Positions 33,229 through 43,789 of a DNA stretch of 64,000 nucleotides are shown in pieces. A program made the translations under genes and the position numbers. Every line of letters begins with the position of its first letter. Positions within the stretch are counted from its first letter, which is position 1. The notes beneath the pieces are model-generated. The model was not told where the DNA came from. It did no database searches and was given only the letters and a program-made list of their open reading frames with translations. The stretch is from Aspidiotus rigidus (Eukaryota > Arthropoda > Insecta > Hemiptera > Diaspididae), in the NCBI GenBank assembly GCA_035079385.1, contig JAVHKY010000071.1:1490001-1554000 (forward strand), read 5' to 3'.

Positions 33229-33295
33229 GGTTTCAGTGGTTAAATGGTTCGATCAACTTGCACGCAGAATAGTACGGTTCAAATCCCGGCAGCGA
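33229..33295 (+). other. tRNA-like sequence (SINE head or tRNA pseudogene)
   Basis: TTTCAGTGGTTAAATGG resembles a pol III A box. GGTTCAAATCC, about 35 bp downstream, is an exact B-box consensus. The GGCAGCG 3' flank does not pair with the 5' side, so a functional tRNA is unlikely. A tRNA-derived SINE is the simplest reading. Confidence 0.45.
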
Positions 33296-34027
33296 AAAAA
33301 TTCTATAACAAATAGGCCTAGCATGCCAAACATTATAGCAGATAACAATGTGGATGACAAGAGTCACGGCCGTGCAAGAGGTCAATGAAACAACAAAGCA
33401 AATGCAAAGTGGAATGGAAAAGAAGATACAGGGCAGGAAGAAGACAATTTTGCGGAAAGATTCAGCGGAAAGTAAACGCATCTACACGTACAGGAATACC
33501 ACACTTTCCAAGCAAAAAACATTGGCGGAAACACCTGTTTTCCGATCATTTTTCAATAAAACCTGTTGTTTACAGATATGAATAATATGAAAATCATTGA
33601 ACTAGTATCTGCTTGTATTCTTTGCACATTGATAACACCTTTACTCGTATATGATTTATTGACCAACCCTGTTCTGTACCAACGCACTTGTTGATTATGC
33701 CGATACTCTTACAAATCCTGTAATAGCTCATAAGTTCATTCCTCATTGTGATGACTGAAGATGAACTCGTAGCTGCCAGTGGCTAGCCTACAAAACCGTG
33801 GTCCGATTTTAAATAAATATTATTGCATCTCCGTAAAGTGCACCTTTTTATCTGTGTCATGAGTTGCGACGTATAAAACGCACTCCACCTACCGGTACTA
33901 TAGTTTTGTTGTTCCCTATTGGTATACAAAGTGTCAAATCAAACGTTGGGAAATGAATAAATTTTTTGCGGAAATAAGTACCATTTTGCTTTATACTTTG
34001 CTAATAAAAATAGGTTCCGCTCATATT

Positions 34028-34085
34028 TTTACCGACTTTTCTTGTTCGAAAAGAGAGGTATTACAGCCGCCTGTTGAGGTTTCCT
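34028..34085 (+). repeat. Composite-repeat head fragment
   Basis: TTTTTACCGACTTTTCTTGT then TCGAAAAGAGAGGTATTACA is a short head module that ends at GTTTCCTTATATTAACAAGG. Confidence 0.6.
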
Positions 34086-34318
34086 TATATTAACAAGGAA
34101 TCTGTTTTATCGGAGGGTAATTTGAAAGAAAATGACGGGCTCCGGGAGGCAAAACGTATAGAACTTGAAAAAATTTCAATGCCAATTTATTCACAGGGAA
34201 TTCAATAACGATGTCGTTTATAAGAGAAGTGACAGCATCGATCGACAAAACATGAGTGACGAACGTCGAAATGTAAGTAGGATAATCGGACTAAAGGAAA
34301 GAAGGATGAGACCAGAAA

Positions 34319-34426
34319 GACATATAGAGGCGAATTAATGATCAACAAGAATAGACGAGTCATAGATGTAGATAGTACAAGTAAGTATGCGATCATACAA
34401 CAATGAGGAGTCTTACATACATACCT
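34319..34426 (+). repeat. Dispersed repeat, second copy of 4752-4856
   Basis: AGGCGAATTAATGATCAACA through AATGAGGAGTCTTACATACA matches 4752-4856 almost base for base. It is followed by GTATATTAAGG/AGGCTAGT repeats to 34760. Confidence 0.75.
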
Positions 34427-34756
34427 ACATGATAGGTGTTTCAGGCTAGTTAATAGAGGACCAGGCCTAGTGTACTGTATATTAAGGTTACCTATATATA
34501 CTGTATATCAAGCCTAGTATAACGAAGGCTAGAGTTTGACATTTTTCAGGCTAGTCATTATGGGCCTAGTAAAGTAAAATCTAGGCTAAAGTTTAATATT
34601 TTTTAGGCTAATTATTATAGGCCTAGTATGGTGTATTAGGCCTATTATAATGAAGGCTAAGGTTCGAAATTTTTCCATGTCCTATGTTTCAGGCTAGTCA
34701 GTATAGGCCTAGTATACTGTATATTAAGGCTAGTTAGTATAAGCCTTGTTATTCTA

Positions 34757-35762
34757 TCTATTAGGTATATAAAGAGAAGTTGAAAAATCGCATTCAACTT
34801 CATTCCGATTTCACCTACAAACTTGGAATTTGTTTCCATTGCTTTAGCTTGCATAGGAGAAGATTTATGCGTAATAAATTTGAAATTACGAAATCAGGCG
34901 AATGGCGCGTAGTATATATCTTTGTGCTTGGGGGGAGGGTTCATGAATGATTCAAGAGATGAAAATCTGTATCATTCATTAATTTATTGATTGAAAATGC
35001 TAAGCAATCATTTTTGTTGACGTTCATTGAAAATTAATATGTGCTAGGCAAAGCTAGGCAATCATTTTTAGAAAATGGTTCTTTTTAACCGGAGAAGTTT
35101 TGAATACCCATACTATGAGTAATCGACGACAAAGATTTTGCTTAGCAATTATCTGAAAAAGTGGTGGTTATCTTTCATTATTTCAAATTTAAGAAAAGAA
35201 AAACAATTCACGTCAATTTCGAAAATTCAATATCGAAATAACGGATGTCTCACTTTATTGCAATCTAATTGGAATGCCGAAACGCAAGAAAGCAAATCTA
35301 GGGCGGTTGACGAACGACGGGAAGAGGGCTCGTGTCAATTCCGAAATGTTGACATCAGAAAATAATGTCGAAAATGATTGTCAGAACGATGATAGTCCAT
35401 TCATTAGGTACATTATTGAGAAAGAATATACCAGTACAAGTTCAATTGGAAATATGGAAAATTATTTGAAACTGAAAATCGAAATTTCTGTTGCGGGAGT
35501 GGTAAGATTAAGTTACCTGATTCACCCTCAATGCCGGATCTTCTTCAAAAACTATTAGACGGAAGGGATAATAGATCTTCTCATTTTCTTAATAATTTGC
35601 GTAAATACAACAATGCGCTTTCAATGACTTCTTTAGGGTGTAATGAAGTTCCAAACATATTTACAACTTTCAAAGTTTTTGGACAATTGTATTATTATAC
35701 AGGAACTTATCTACCTCCTCCAAGGACAGAAGCAAGATTCGTGCAATTGTATTTCTCACATA
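34757..35762 (+). mobile_element. Autonomous-type Helitron, 5' part
   Basis: It begins TCTATTAGGTATATAAAGAG after an A, the Helitron TC start. A nearly identical leader is found at 48587-49160, and both lead to the same ATG-CCG-AAA-CGC start. Here the Helitron protein frame follows (35274-35762). Coding stops matching at about 35755, where LINE coding begins, and no 3' hairpin or CTAG end is present. Confidence 0.75.
35274..35762 (+). pseudogene. Helitron Rep/helicase protein, N-terminal domain, frameshifted
   Basis: The ATG at 35274 starts MPKRKKANLGRLTNDGKRAR, the usual basic N-terminus of insect Helitron proteins. After a frameshift near 35470 the frame reads NFCCGSGKIKLPDSPSMPDL, LLDGRDNRSSHFLNNLRKYN, NALSMTSLGCNEV, then FTTFKVFGQLYYYTGTYLPP and EARFVQLYF. 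This order (Cys-rich strand, FxxNxRxYNxAxxMTSxG, FKVxGQxYxxxGxLLP, FxQLYF) is the Helitron-like N-terminal domain. The Rep nuclease (HUH) and helicase parts are gone. It is dead through truncation and frameshift. Confidence 0.82.
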
Positions 35763-35846
35763 TATATTCAATCTCAGTATCACATCCAATACCTTCCCGG
35801 ATATGTGGAAAATCGCTAAGATTACACCAATCCCGAAAAGTCATTA
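35754..35846 (+). pseudogene. LINE reverse transcriptase fragment joined to the Helitron
   Basis: One frame reads LTYIFNLSITSNTFPDMWKI then AKITPIPKSH and a stop. LxxLFNxSLxxxxFPxxWKxAxIxPIPK is the conserved start of Jockey/CR1-type LINE reverse transcriptases. It overlaps the end of the Helitron coding by a few bases in another frame, which marks the breakpoint. Only about 31 residues remain. Confidence 0.75.
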
Positions 35847-35854
35847 GGCGTATA

Positions 35855-35945
35855 ATTTTCCCTGCGTAGAATTTTACCTACGTACAATTTTCTTTGCGTA
35901 TAATTTTCTCTGCGTATAATTTCCTGCGTACAATTTACCGGACAC
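35855..35945. repeat. GCGTATAATTTTCCCT tandem repeat, about 5 units
   Basis: Units of 15-19 bp (GCGTATAATTTTCCCT, GCGTAGAATTTTACCTAC, GTACAATTTTCTTT, GCGTATAATTTTCTCT, GCGTATAATTTCCT) follow the LINE fragment and may be its 3' tail or an unrelated minisatellite. Confidence 0.7.
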
Positions 35946-35989
35946 CGCTAAGAATAACGTATAGGAAAAGATGAGTGTAGAGCTCTTTT

Positions 35990-36706
35990 TATTTTTAGCT
36001 ACTTTTCTAGCTCGAAAAGTGAGGTATTACATCTGTAGCAAGATTGACAGGGGGAAAAAGTAGTCAACTTTCTCGACGCTTTGGAGGCCCTATATTACTT
36101 TCAGCATGAGGAAAATAAGGTTTCTTTATATAGGCCTATATTTACGCTTAGAGAAATTTTTTGTCCGCGGGTCTCCTCCAAAACTACTGGATGGATTTTT
36201 TCGAGACTTAGATAACTTATAGTCTAAATCTGAAAAAGAGCACCAACAATTTTTTCGACGATTAATTGATGGTAATTTCTCAGTGCGTTTCCAATTGATT
36301 TAATCCGATTCTGTAGGTTATGGTTAATCATATTGGGAGTATCTAATCGAAATATTAATTTGCAAAGATCGCAGAAACAACTGTTATAGCCTCGTAGCAG
36401 TTTGGGCAGGGGGAGGGAGAGTGAATTTTCTGGAGACGTTTCGTAGGTTTAGATGACTCCTAGCCTAAATTAAAACAAAATTCAGGTTTCCCTATTAGAT
36501 TATAGGTGTTTTTACTCTGTTGTCAGTTGATGTGACGTCGTAGTGATAGAATTTATAAACTGAGTTTTATTGTTCATTCTACAAATATTTACCTTGATTG
36601 ACAAGTCATTGGTATTTAATTTAAAGAAAGGGAGTGACTTTCTCAATGATTTTTGTATTGTGAAAAGTCGTGTACTACTCACGCGACTGCGTGAGTGTTT
36701 TTTTTA
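35990..36706 (+). repeat. Palindrome-headed composite repeat, compact plus copy
   Basis: The head (ACTTTTCTAGCTCGAAAAG) is at about 36000. A middle block with TCTCCTCCAAAACTACTGG and TTAATCATATTGGGAG follows. Then comes the block from AACAACTGTTATAGCC (36376) to the hairpin CTCACGCGACTGCGTGAG (about 36680). It shows head and hairpin end within about 700 bp and without the long middle found at 11459-13830. Confidence 0.75.
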
Positions 36707-36709
36707 TCA

Positions 36710-38740
36710 TCATGGCGTCTCCAACGTATACGCTAGTTTCTATCTCTCTCGGATTTGTTTTCCTCTTCCCAAATACTAATTCTCTTGAACGTTTCCTTTT
36801 TCATAAAATTCTTATTTCTTAGACGTGCTATGCTACAACATCATTTTATCAAAAGCCAATCGTTTTGATTACAAGCTTTCCATGCGTACATATTATAACC
36901 TTGTTATTTGTATGTATTTATAAAAAAAATACTTCTGAAAACTTTTAATTCAACATGAAAAATTGGATCAAAACTTATTTGGCAAAAATACTAGAAGAGC
37001 TGCAACATTGAATTTTCTGTCGTTTTCAATCAATCTTTTCAACGTTCGACATCGAAATCGGAGGGAAGAAGGAGATAGGCTTTTATTTTATTTTCTTTAT
37101 TTTCTTTCTCTCGCTTTTTCACCCCTCTTGTTCCCTTTCTTTCTTTGATTTAAAACGGTATTCCGACTCGAGGGACCGATTCTTTCAAATCAAATAGTCC
37201 TATTACAAATAGCAATGGTTTCTCTTTTCTACAACCATTTAAAGTTCTATTTCATTTCAAGAGGAAAATTTGATTCCCCTTATTTCAAGAGTTCATCCGC
37301 TCCGGCTTTTCCTTCAATTTCTTTCTTTCATCACTCCTCATTCTTATAAGTCTACACTTTCTCCGTTCATTCTTCTTCTTCTTTTTCTCCTTTCTCCTTT
37401 CTGCTGTTTTTTTTTTTTTTTTCTTTCTTTCTTTAGCAAACATCCCTTCAGTTCTATTGGTCTTTTAATCTTCTTTTTCATTTTTTTTTTTCGCCTTGTA
37501 CATCTCTGTTTTTCTATTTGATAGTTCTACTTTAACTTTCGTTTCGCTCGTGGCGTAGTTCAATTTCTTATTGGTAATCCTTAAAATTGATTCGCGTTTC
37601 TGTATGTGATAAGTGTTGGTCATTTTACCCTTTAGCTTTCACACCACAGTTGTGCGGGTGGCGTTGATAATAATCCACTTTTTCTCCCGCTGTATATATA
37701 TAACGAAACAAGGAGACGAAGCGTTAGTAAAATTTATTCAAACTGTCTCTTCAACCTCGAACAAGCCATTTTGTTTTTGTTTACAAATTATCATCGTAGT
37801 ACTCGATTTTCATTCCAAACGGATGAGAAAACTATTAAATAAGTCGAAAGAGAAGATTTTCTTGCTAAAGATGTTGACAGAAACGAAAAATGAATTTTCA
37901 AACCATTATATCACATATTCGTATTATGAAACCTCTGCGGACGCCAAAACCAAATTCCCACAGGCAGCCAACTTCATGCCATCAAATGTATCGTACCTTT
38001 TCAGATACGCTCTTCTCTAAGAACTCGGATGAATTATATTTGTATGATCAAAAATTGATTAATATTTTATAAGCAAAATGAATATTATTTCATGGTATAT
38101 TTTAAAAATTCGATGTTGCGATATCTCGTTCACTGAAACCTTTCAATTTTAAACCCGCTTTCTACTCTGTAAAAACCATTAGGAGTCACCTTTTTCATCG
38201 TATGCTCAACGTATGCTCAACTTACAGTATATTCGATTTATACTAGTCTTAAGAAAGGGACGAACGAGGGGAGTGAGTGAACTCTTGAGCCACTTAGTCT
38301 AATAATATACAGTAAACTTGACCTATCATATTGGGTTATCAGCTGATCTACAAATTCGTAGTTGATTTATGCTAAACCGATATATCAATGTATCATAGTA
38401 TAATATTATACATTAACTTGAGCAGACGGGGGAGGCGAACGAGCGGAGCCATAGTGATCCCTTCACTTTGACCTCAGAGCCAATGTGCAACCTAGTATAT
38501 TTTGAAGCTCGCAAGTTGAAAAGGACATTAAAAATAACTTTTTGTTTACCGGTATATGACTCTGTTAGAACATTTCTCAGTTAATCATTAGAATTTTCGT
38601 TCTGGAAGTAAGTAGGTAAGCTTGCTCCAAATGAGAACGAGAAAGTTTGTCTTCTGCCGCCGGTATCAAGTAACTTATCGAAATAAGTAATAATGATGAT
38701 AATAATAATAAAATGATGGCAATAATATGTGTTTTGCTAC
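36710..38740. other. Intron sequence, no gene recognised
   Basis: Receptor intron 1 continues. Pyrimidine-rich sequence lies at 37080-37520. AGTATAxTCGxxTTATACTAG-type repeats lie at 38215-38440. An open frame of 135 codons at 37613-38020 has no domain and a low-complexity composition, and I do not call it a gene. Confidence 0.45.
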
Positions 38741-38744
38741 GCAG

Positions 38745-38848
38745 ATGCCAGGCTGGAACGGGTACGTGTATTGTAGACAAAGCGCATAGGAATCAATGTC
38801 AAGCTTGCAGACTTAAGAAGTGTCTCAGCATGGGAATGAATAAAGATG
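38745..38848 (+). CDS. Hr51: NR2E3/PNR-type nuclear receptor, exon with zinc finger 2
   Basis: This exon completes Arg81 and encodes residues 82-115. C82, C89, C99 and C102 form the second zinc finger (CQAGTGTC then [15 protein letters not shown]). The D-box between the first two cysteines has six residues, one more than most receptors, as in other NR2E members. [14 protein letters not shown] is the start of the C-terminal extension. The acceptor CTACGCAG and the donor GTAAGT at 38849 are strong. The intron before it, 13,884 bp, falls exactly between the two zinc fingers and holds Merlin, hAT, Penelope-like, Helitron and LINE sequence. Confidence 0.97.
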
Positions 38849-39570
38849 GTAAGTGAATGTTTTGTGTAATGAAAAGTTTTTCAAAGCTATGGTCGCAACT
38901 CCTTTTCTTCTAATTATTGTCAAATTGTATGAAGTAAGAAATTATAAGATAACAAATCATACGATTAATCTCAAGCAAAGTTTTTATTTAAAATATTTTG
39001 TGATTTGAAGCCGACTATCTATAAAGTAGAGACGAGTTATAGAAATGAGCAAAAATTTCTTTAAGCCAAACTCATAACGCTACTGTAAATTTTACCGTCG
39101 CATATAACACAAGTGAATGCACAGCTTTGTCCCCTAAATTCGTGATACGTACAAGAAAAGGTCGATAACGAAGCCCCATCGAGAGTTGGTTCGTTAGGCA
39201 AAAATCTACAATTTGCGTTAAGCCGCAGCAGTACGCAGTACGGCAAGTCGAGCCGAGCCGGCAGCCGATTACGACAGGGTGCATTCGTTAAAAAATGTTC
39301 TTACTGAATACCGAAGACCGTTATTGTTGCACTGTACAGAGTTTCACCATATCTAGCTCGTCTTCCGTACTGCGTGTGCCCTATACATATAATCATCCTA
39401 ATAGGTGACAAACTCTGGCTTTAACAAGTACTTATGAACTGTGGTATTTCCCGAGGCGTTTCTATTCAAATGAGAAAGCTGATGCGGTGACTCGTGTCAG
39501 TTAAACACACAGAATATAGCATGCACGAACGCGCTTACAACAAATATTTTCTATATCATTATCCTTTACG

Positions 39571-39643
<73 letters not shown>
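39571..39643. repeat. (CT)n microsatellite
   Basis: About 36 CT units without interruption within receptor intron 2. Confidence 0.97.
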
Positions 39644-39647
<4 letters not shown>

Positions 39648-40138
39648 TAACTACATACACGGAGAAAGTGGAGTATATTATGTAGCTGATAATAATGTGT
39701 GTAAAGTAATAACGAAAGTGTCCTAACAACGACACGTGATCAAATTGTTTTTTCTTTCGATAGTAATTTACATAGGAGTATGTACAGTATCAGATTAAAA
39801 TATTCTGAAGATTGAAGTGTTTTAATGAACTTGGCGCACAGAAGAGAATGATGATTTAGAAAAATACAGAATAATATTGTAGCAATTAGGTAGACTAACA
39901 GAAGTCAAAAATTTGTGATACTATTCGTGAAAAAGGTAGGTAAATATTTTTTGGCCCACAATAATAATGTTGGATTAGGTACCTGAAGAACATTAATGGT
40001 GAGCGAAAGAACAAACAGGTACTAGAAACAAGCACCTCGCGGGTGAGGTGTGACGAGGGTCGGCGAAGAAGACTGTTATTTGTGATGAGAAAAATATCGA
40101 ATAAGCAGATTTTTCTTCGTGGCGACAGAAAATTTTTA

Positions 40139-40271
40139 TATTAATAACCAAGGCTTTAATCACCACTTTCAAATTTTTTTATGTGCCCGTAGATGATACC
40201 GGTGGTATCGAAACGTCGCTTTTAATAATAAAAAAATTTGAAAGTGGTGATTAAAGCCTTGATTATTAATA
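40139..40271. repeat. Inverted repeat with ribozyme-like loop
   Basis: Arms of about 43 bp (AACCAAGGCTTTAATCACCA at the left, TGGTGATTAAAGCCTTGATT at the right) enclose about 50 bp. The loop contains GATGA, a perfect GATACC-GGT-GGTATC stem, then GAAACGTCG. The same GATGA-stem-GAAACGTCG layout is seen in the small element at 61730-61953. It resembles a hammerhead-type core, with the leading CT changed to TA here. Confidence 0.6.
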
Positions 40272-40946
40272 TAGAGAAGAATATCGATCTCGATCGATAC
40301 AAGGTGCAGGAAAATAAAATGATAGAGAACAACGCTCATATTACACCCTTCCAACATATTGTCGTTTTCATCATGAGATAAGGAATAAGTAACACGAATT
40401 GTAAAATCGCAGAATTGAAATCCTTGATTAAAGATAGGTACCTATCCTCGATTTTAAATACCTAATACTATCACAAACTTCATTTGTCTGCTCAAAACCC
40501 AAAAATGTAATTATCATAGGTACTACCTTTGTAGGCACATTCAAAGTACCTACTCGAAACTAAGTAAAAAATTGAAATTCAAAATTGAATCGCGGATCAC
40601 AAAGCCGGGATATCACATTTGCGATCCATGATCGACTTTTAAATAATTCTGTTCCTACATTTTTAATTTTTATTTGCAATTTTTTATTTCAGTTTCCCGT
40701 TGCGTTGTAAGACATCTCGTTTCATTTGTATTCATTAAAGGAAAATAAATTTATAATTTGAACATTCAATCTTTATTAATACGCTGATCAATGCAAACAC
40801 GCAAAGACACAAGAAACAATACAAAACAAGATACGCGACACGCCTCGTCATTGACGCAGTACCATGCATCACTAAATAAAAATACCCACAACTTACTACG
40901 TTGTGGACCACCATGCCGTGACGTGAAAGTCTGAACTTACCCGAAG

Positions 40947-42580
40947 CAGAGTATTGCAGCCAGCCGAAAGCCAAAAGCCGAAAGCCGAATTCAGCCAAAT
41001 TCCCGGCCATTAAGCCGAAAGCCGAAAGCCAGCTTTATGTTTACTCTTGGAAGCCGAAAGCCAAATTCAGCCGAATTTTTTCGGCTGATTTTCGGCTTAT
41101 TTCTCATACGCGTGAAATGACATGACGTGTGACACGCAGTTCTCGATCTTGTAGGCTGTAATCTGTATAGCAGGTTAGCAGTATCGATCTGAACTGGTGA
41201 TCCCTGTTATCAGAGTCTGCCTGTTATAACTAGTACTATTAAATATTAATCGTGTTTTTGACATATTGTCTGCACTCTGTTGCGACGAGAGGGTGTGCGA
41301 AGTATTAATCGAAAGTCTCCTCGTGCCTTATCAATTCATTTCGTTTGCCGTATGCCATACTTGGAGTAAGAGGTTAGTAAGAGTGATGCCGCGGGACTTT
41401 CAAATATTTTTGTACTTCTAGGACTTGAAATTTTTCATTTTGAATTCTTGGACTTGGAAATATTTTCAACTGTTGGACTTGGAATTATTTTCCAATTGTT
41501 GGACTTTGAAATATTTTCAACTGTGGGACTTAGAATTATTTTCAAATTATGGGACTTTGAAATATTTTCAACTGCTGGACTTGGAATCATTTTCCAATTG
41601 TTGGATTTTGAAATATTTTCAAATTATGGGACTTAGAATTATTTCCAACTGTCGAACTTGAAATTATTTTCAAATTGTGGGACTTTGAAATATTTTCATA
41701 GATGTGTGAAATTTTTCATTTTCAATTCTTGGACTTAGAAACAAGAAGTATGAAAATATTTTAAAGTCCAACAATTGGAAAATAATTCCAAGTCCAACAC
41801 TTGAAAAATTTTACAAGTTCATTTATGAAAATACTTCAAAGTCCCCCCTCCCCCCATTGGAAAATAATTCCAAGTCCAACAGTTGAAAATATTTCCAAGT
41901 CCAAGAAGTACGAAAATATTTCAAAGTCCTGCGGCATCACTCTTACTCGCCTCTTACTCCGAGTATGACATACGGCGAACGAAACGAATTGATAAGGCAC
42001 AAGGAGACTTTCGATTAGTACTTCGCACATCCTCTCGTCTGTTGCGTGCTTGTATTGTGTGTATTCCCGGGCCCCGGCGATTTTCAAAATGGGTCGTCAT
42101 AAAGAATCGACAACCAGATTAAAATCATATTGATCGGGAGAAAGAATAACTTGTGCCACTTCCAATTCCAAACTCATTTTTTCATATGTGAATTGAATTC
42201 AATGAATTGATCTCGAAAATTTTGATGCTCAAACCTCAAACTTACACGCTTCCCTCAGAAGCAGTCTGGCTTACCATGTTTTCGGCTTTCTGCCTCGTTT
42301 GTCAGTTTGTCACTCAATCCACAGAACACAGATTCATATTTTTGTTACGTTTTTCATTCCCTGGTTGCAACAAACCGACAACAAAATCATCAGCCAGCCA
42401 AAAATCAGCCGAAAATCAGCTGAAATCCCGCCAAAAAATCAGTGATCAGCCAGCCATAAGTCAGCCGAAAGCCAGCCGAATTTTTCTGATCAGCCATAAG
42501 CCGTAAGCCGAATCCAAATTTTTGAAGGTCGTCAGCTTCAGCCGTAAGCCGAAGCCGAATTTTTCGGCTGCAATACTCTG
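40947..42580. mobile_element. Non-autonomous hAT-like element, perfect 8-bp TSD
   Basis: Perfect duplications ACCCGAAG lie at 40939-40946 and 42581-42588. The ends are CAGAGTATTGCAGCC and its exact complement. AGCCGAAAGCC-type short repeats fill both subterminal regions (40962-41100 and 42380-42575). A CA-initial terminal repeat and an 8-bp TSD point to hAT. It is 1634 bp long with no transposase and carries a nested palindrome at 41275-42065. It sits in receptor intron 2. Confidence 0.88.
41275..42065. repeat. Palindrome with minisatellite arms inside the hAT element
   Basis: The outer arms are inverted: CTGTTGCGACGAGAGG through GAAAGTCTCCTCGTGCC, GTATGCCATACTTGG and AGTGATGCCGCGGGAC at the left; GTCCTGCGGCATCACT through GAGGATGTGCG-complement and TCGTCTGTTGCG at the right. 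Inside, a 25-26-bp unit (GTTGGACTTGGAAATATTTT) is repeated about ten times on the left and, inverted, three to five times on the right. One junction carries a run of Cs near 41842-41855. Non-coding. Confidence 0.85.
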
Positions 42581-43664
42581 ACCCGAAGAAAGAAGCCGAA
42601 ACAAGACACCTTGCTGCTCGAGGCGCCAGGAGGGTCGGCTTTTGACAAATAGTTACTTATTATACAAGGTCCTAAAGCGAGTGATTTATCACGAGCTGGT
42701 GGACCGTGTATGATTTTTTTTTAATACTTTCAAATTACGTGCTACAATTTACGTGCAAATTACGTACGCAGGCTATAATCCCTAACTTGAACCTGTGGCT
42801 AAGCCACCCAGTTTATCTACTGAAAATGGCCACCCGTGACTAAAACAGCTAGTTTACCTATCGAAAACAGCTGATTAATTGCCAGTTTTACCAGCACGTA
42901 TTAAAAAATAAAATTTTAAGTAGGTACCTAGTCACAAAATCAAAACAATTACAGAATTGTAAAATTGTTCTCTACATTTGAGCCTATGCCAGAAATCACA
43001 AATGAAATCTCGAATTTTATAACAATAGAAACTGAAGAAGAACATAGGTACCTATACTTCCAAAGTTAATAAAACAATTCAAAAATGTATTACCAATTCA
43101 AGAAATTTACAACCCATACATTTTTAATACACACATACAACAATACTTCAAAAAAACAAAGAAGCTGCCTTGTTTTGGGCTTGTTGATAACTTTGTATAA
43201 AGGTGATGAACAGTAAACCTGATAGCAGTATATCATTGTCATTGATATGTTTCTCTTAAAAAATCTGATTTATGACAATTGTGAAAAGTGGATACATAGT
43301 AAATACCACTGGAGTGAAAATGTATACTGGAGGCTCAAAACAGTGAAATGCTATATATTAAATTTCAAGAAAAAAATTACTTTCTATTGTAGTGTCGGGA
43401 AAAGAAATTGTGAGAAGTTACATAGGTGTACGCTCTTTTGAAGAGAATACGCGCAATCTTTCGGAAACATGTACTGTATAAAATAGTACGATTTATTTGA
43501 AAGTTTTTCACAATAAGTAGATAGGTACAAGTAAAAGTTGACTCGTGAAAATTTCATTTCATCTTATTGTACATATTCGTAAAGCTCAAGTCAGTAATAT
43601 CCTACTTCAAATCTCTCCGCCCTGATATACCTACTTCTAATTTTTTTTTCTTGTCCCTGAACAG

Positions 43665-43779
43665 CTGTACAAAACGAAAGACAACCGAGGAATACCGCGA
43701 CTATTCGTCCAGAAAGTTTGGTCGACATGGATCACGAGAGGGCTATTCGTGAAGCAGCGGTTGCTGTTGGCGTTTTCGG
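43665..43779 (+). CDS. Hr51: NR2E3/PNR-type nuclear receptor, DBD extension and hinge exon
   Basis: Encodes the end of Ala116 and residues 117-153: VQNERQPRNTATIRPE, then VDMDHERAIREAAVAVGVFG. The VQNERQPRNTA stretch directly after the zinc fingers is diagnostic of NR2E3/Hr51 and forms the DNA-contacting C-terminal extension. Acceptor TGAACAG and donor GTAAGT (43780). The preceding intron is 4816 bp and the following one 7639 bp. Confidence 0.96.
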
Positions 43780-43789
43780 GTAAGTACAC

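Noticed and set aside
33690..33840. TGATGACTGAAGATGAACTCG-like sequence considered as another ribozyme core
   Set aside because: CTGAAGA-type phrase lacks a following stem and GAAA, so the hammerhead layout is not met.
37613..38020. 135-codon plus-strand open frame in receptor intron 1
   Set aside because: No domain, no splice context and composition like the surrounding AT-rich intron.
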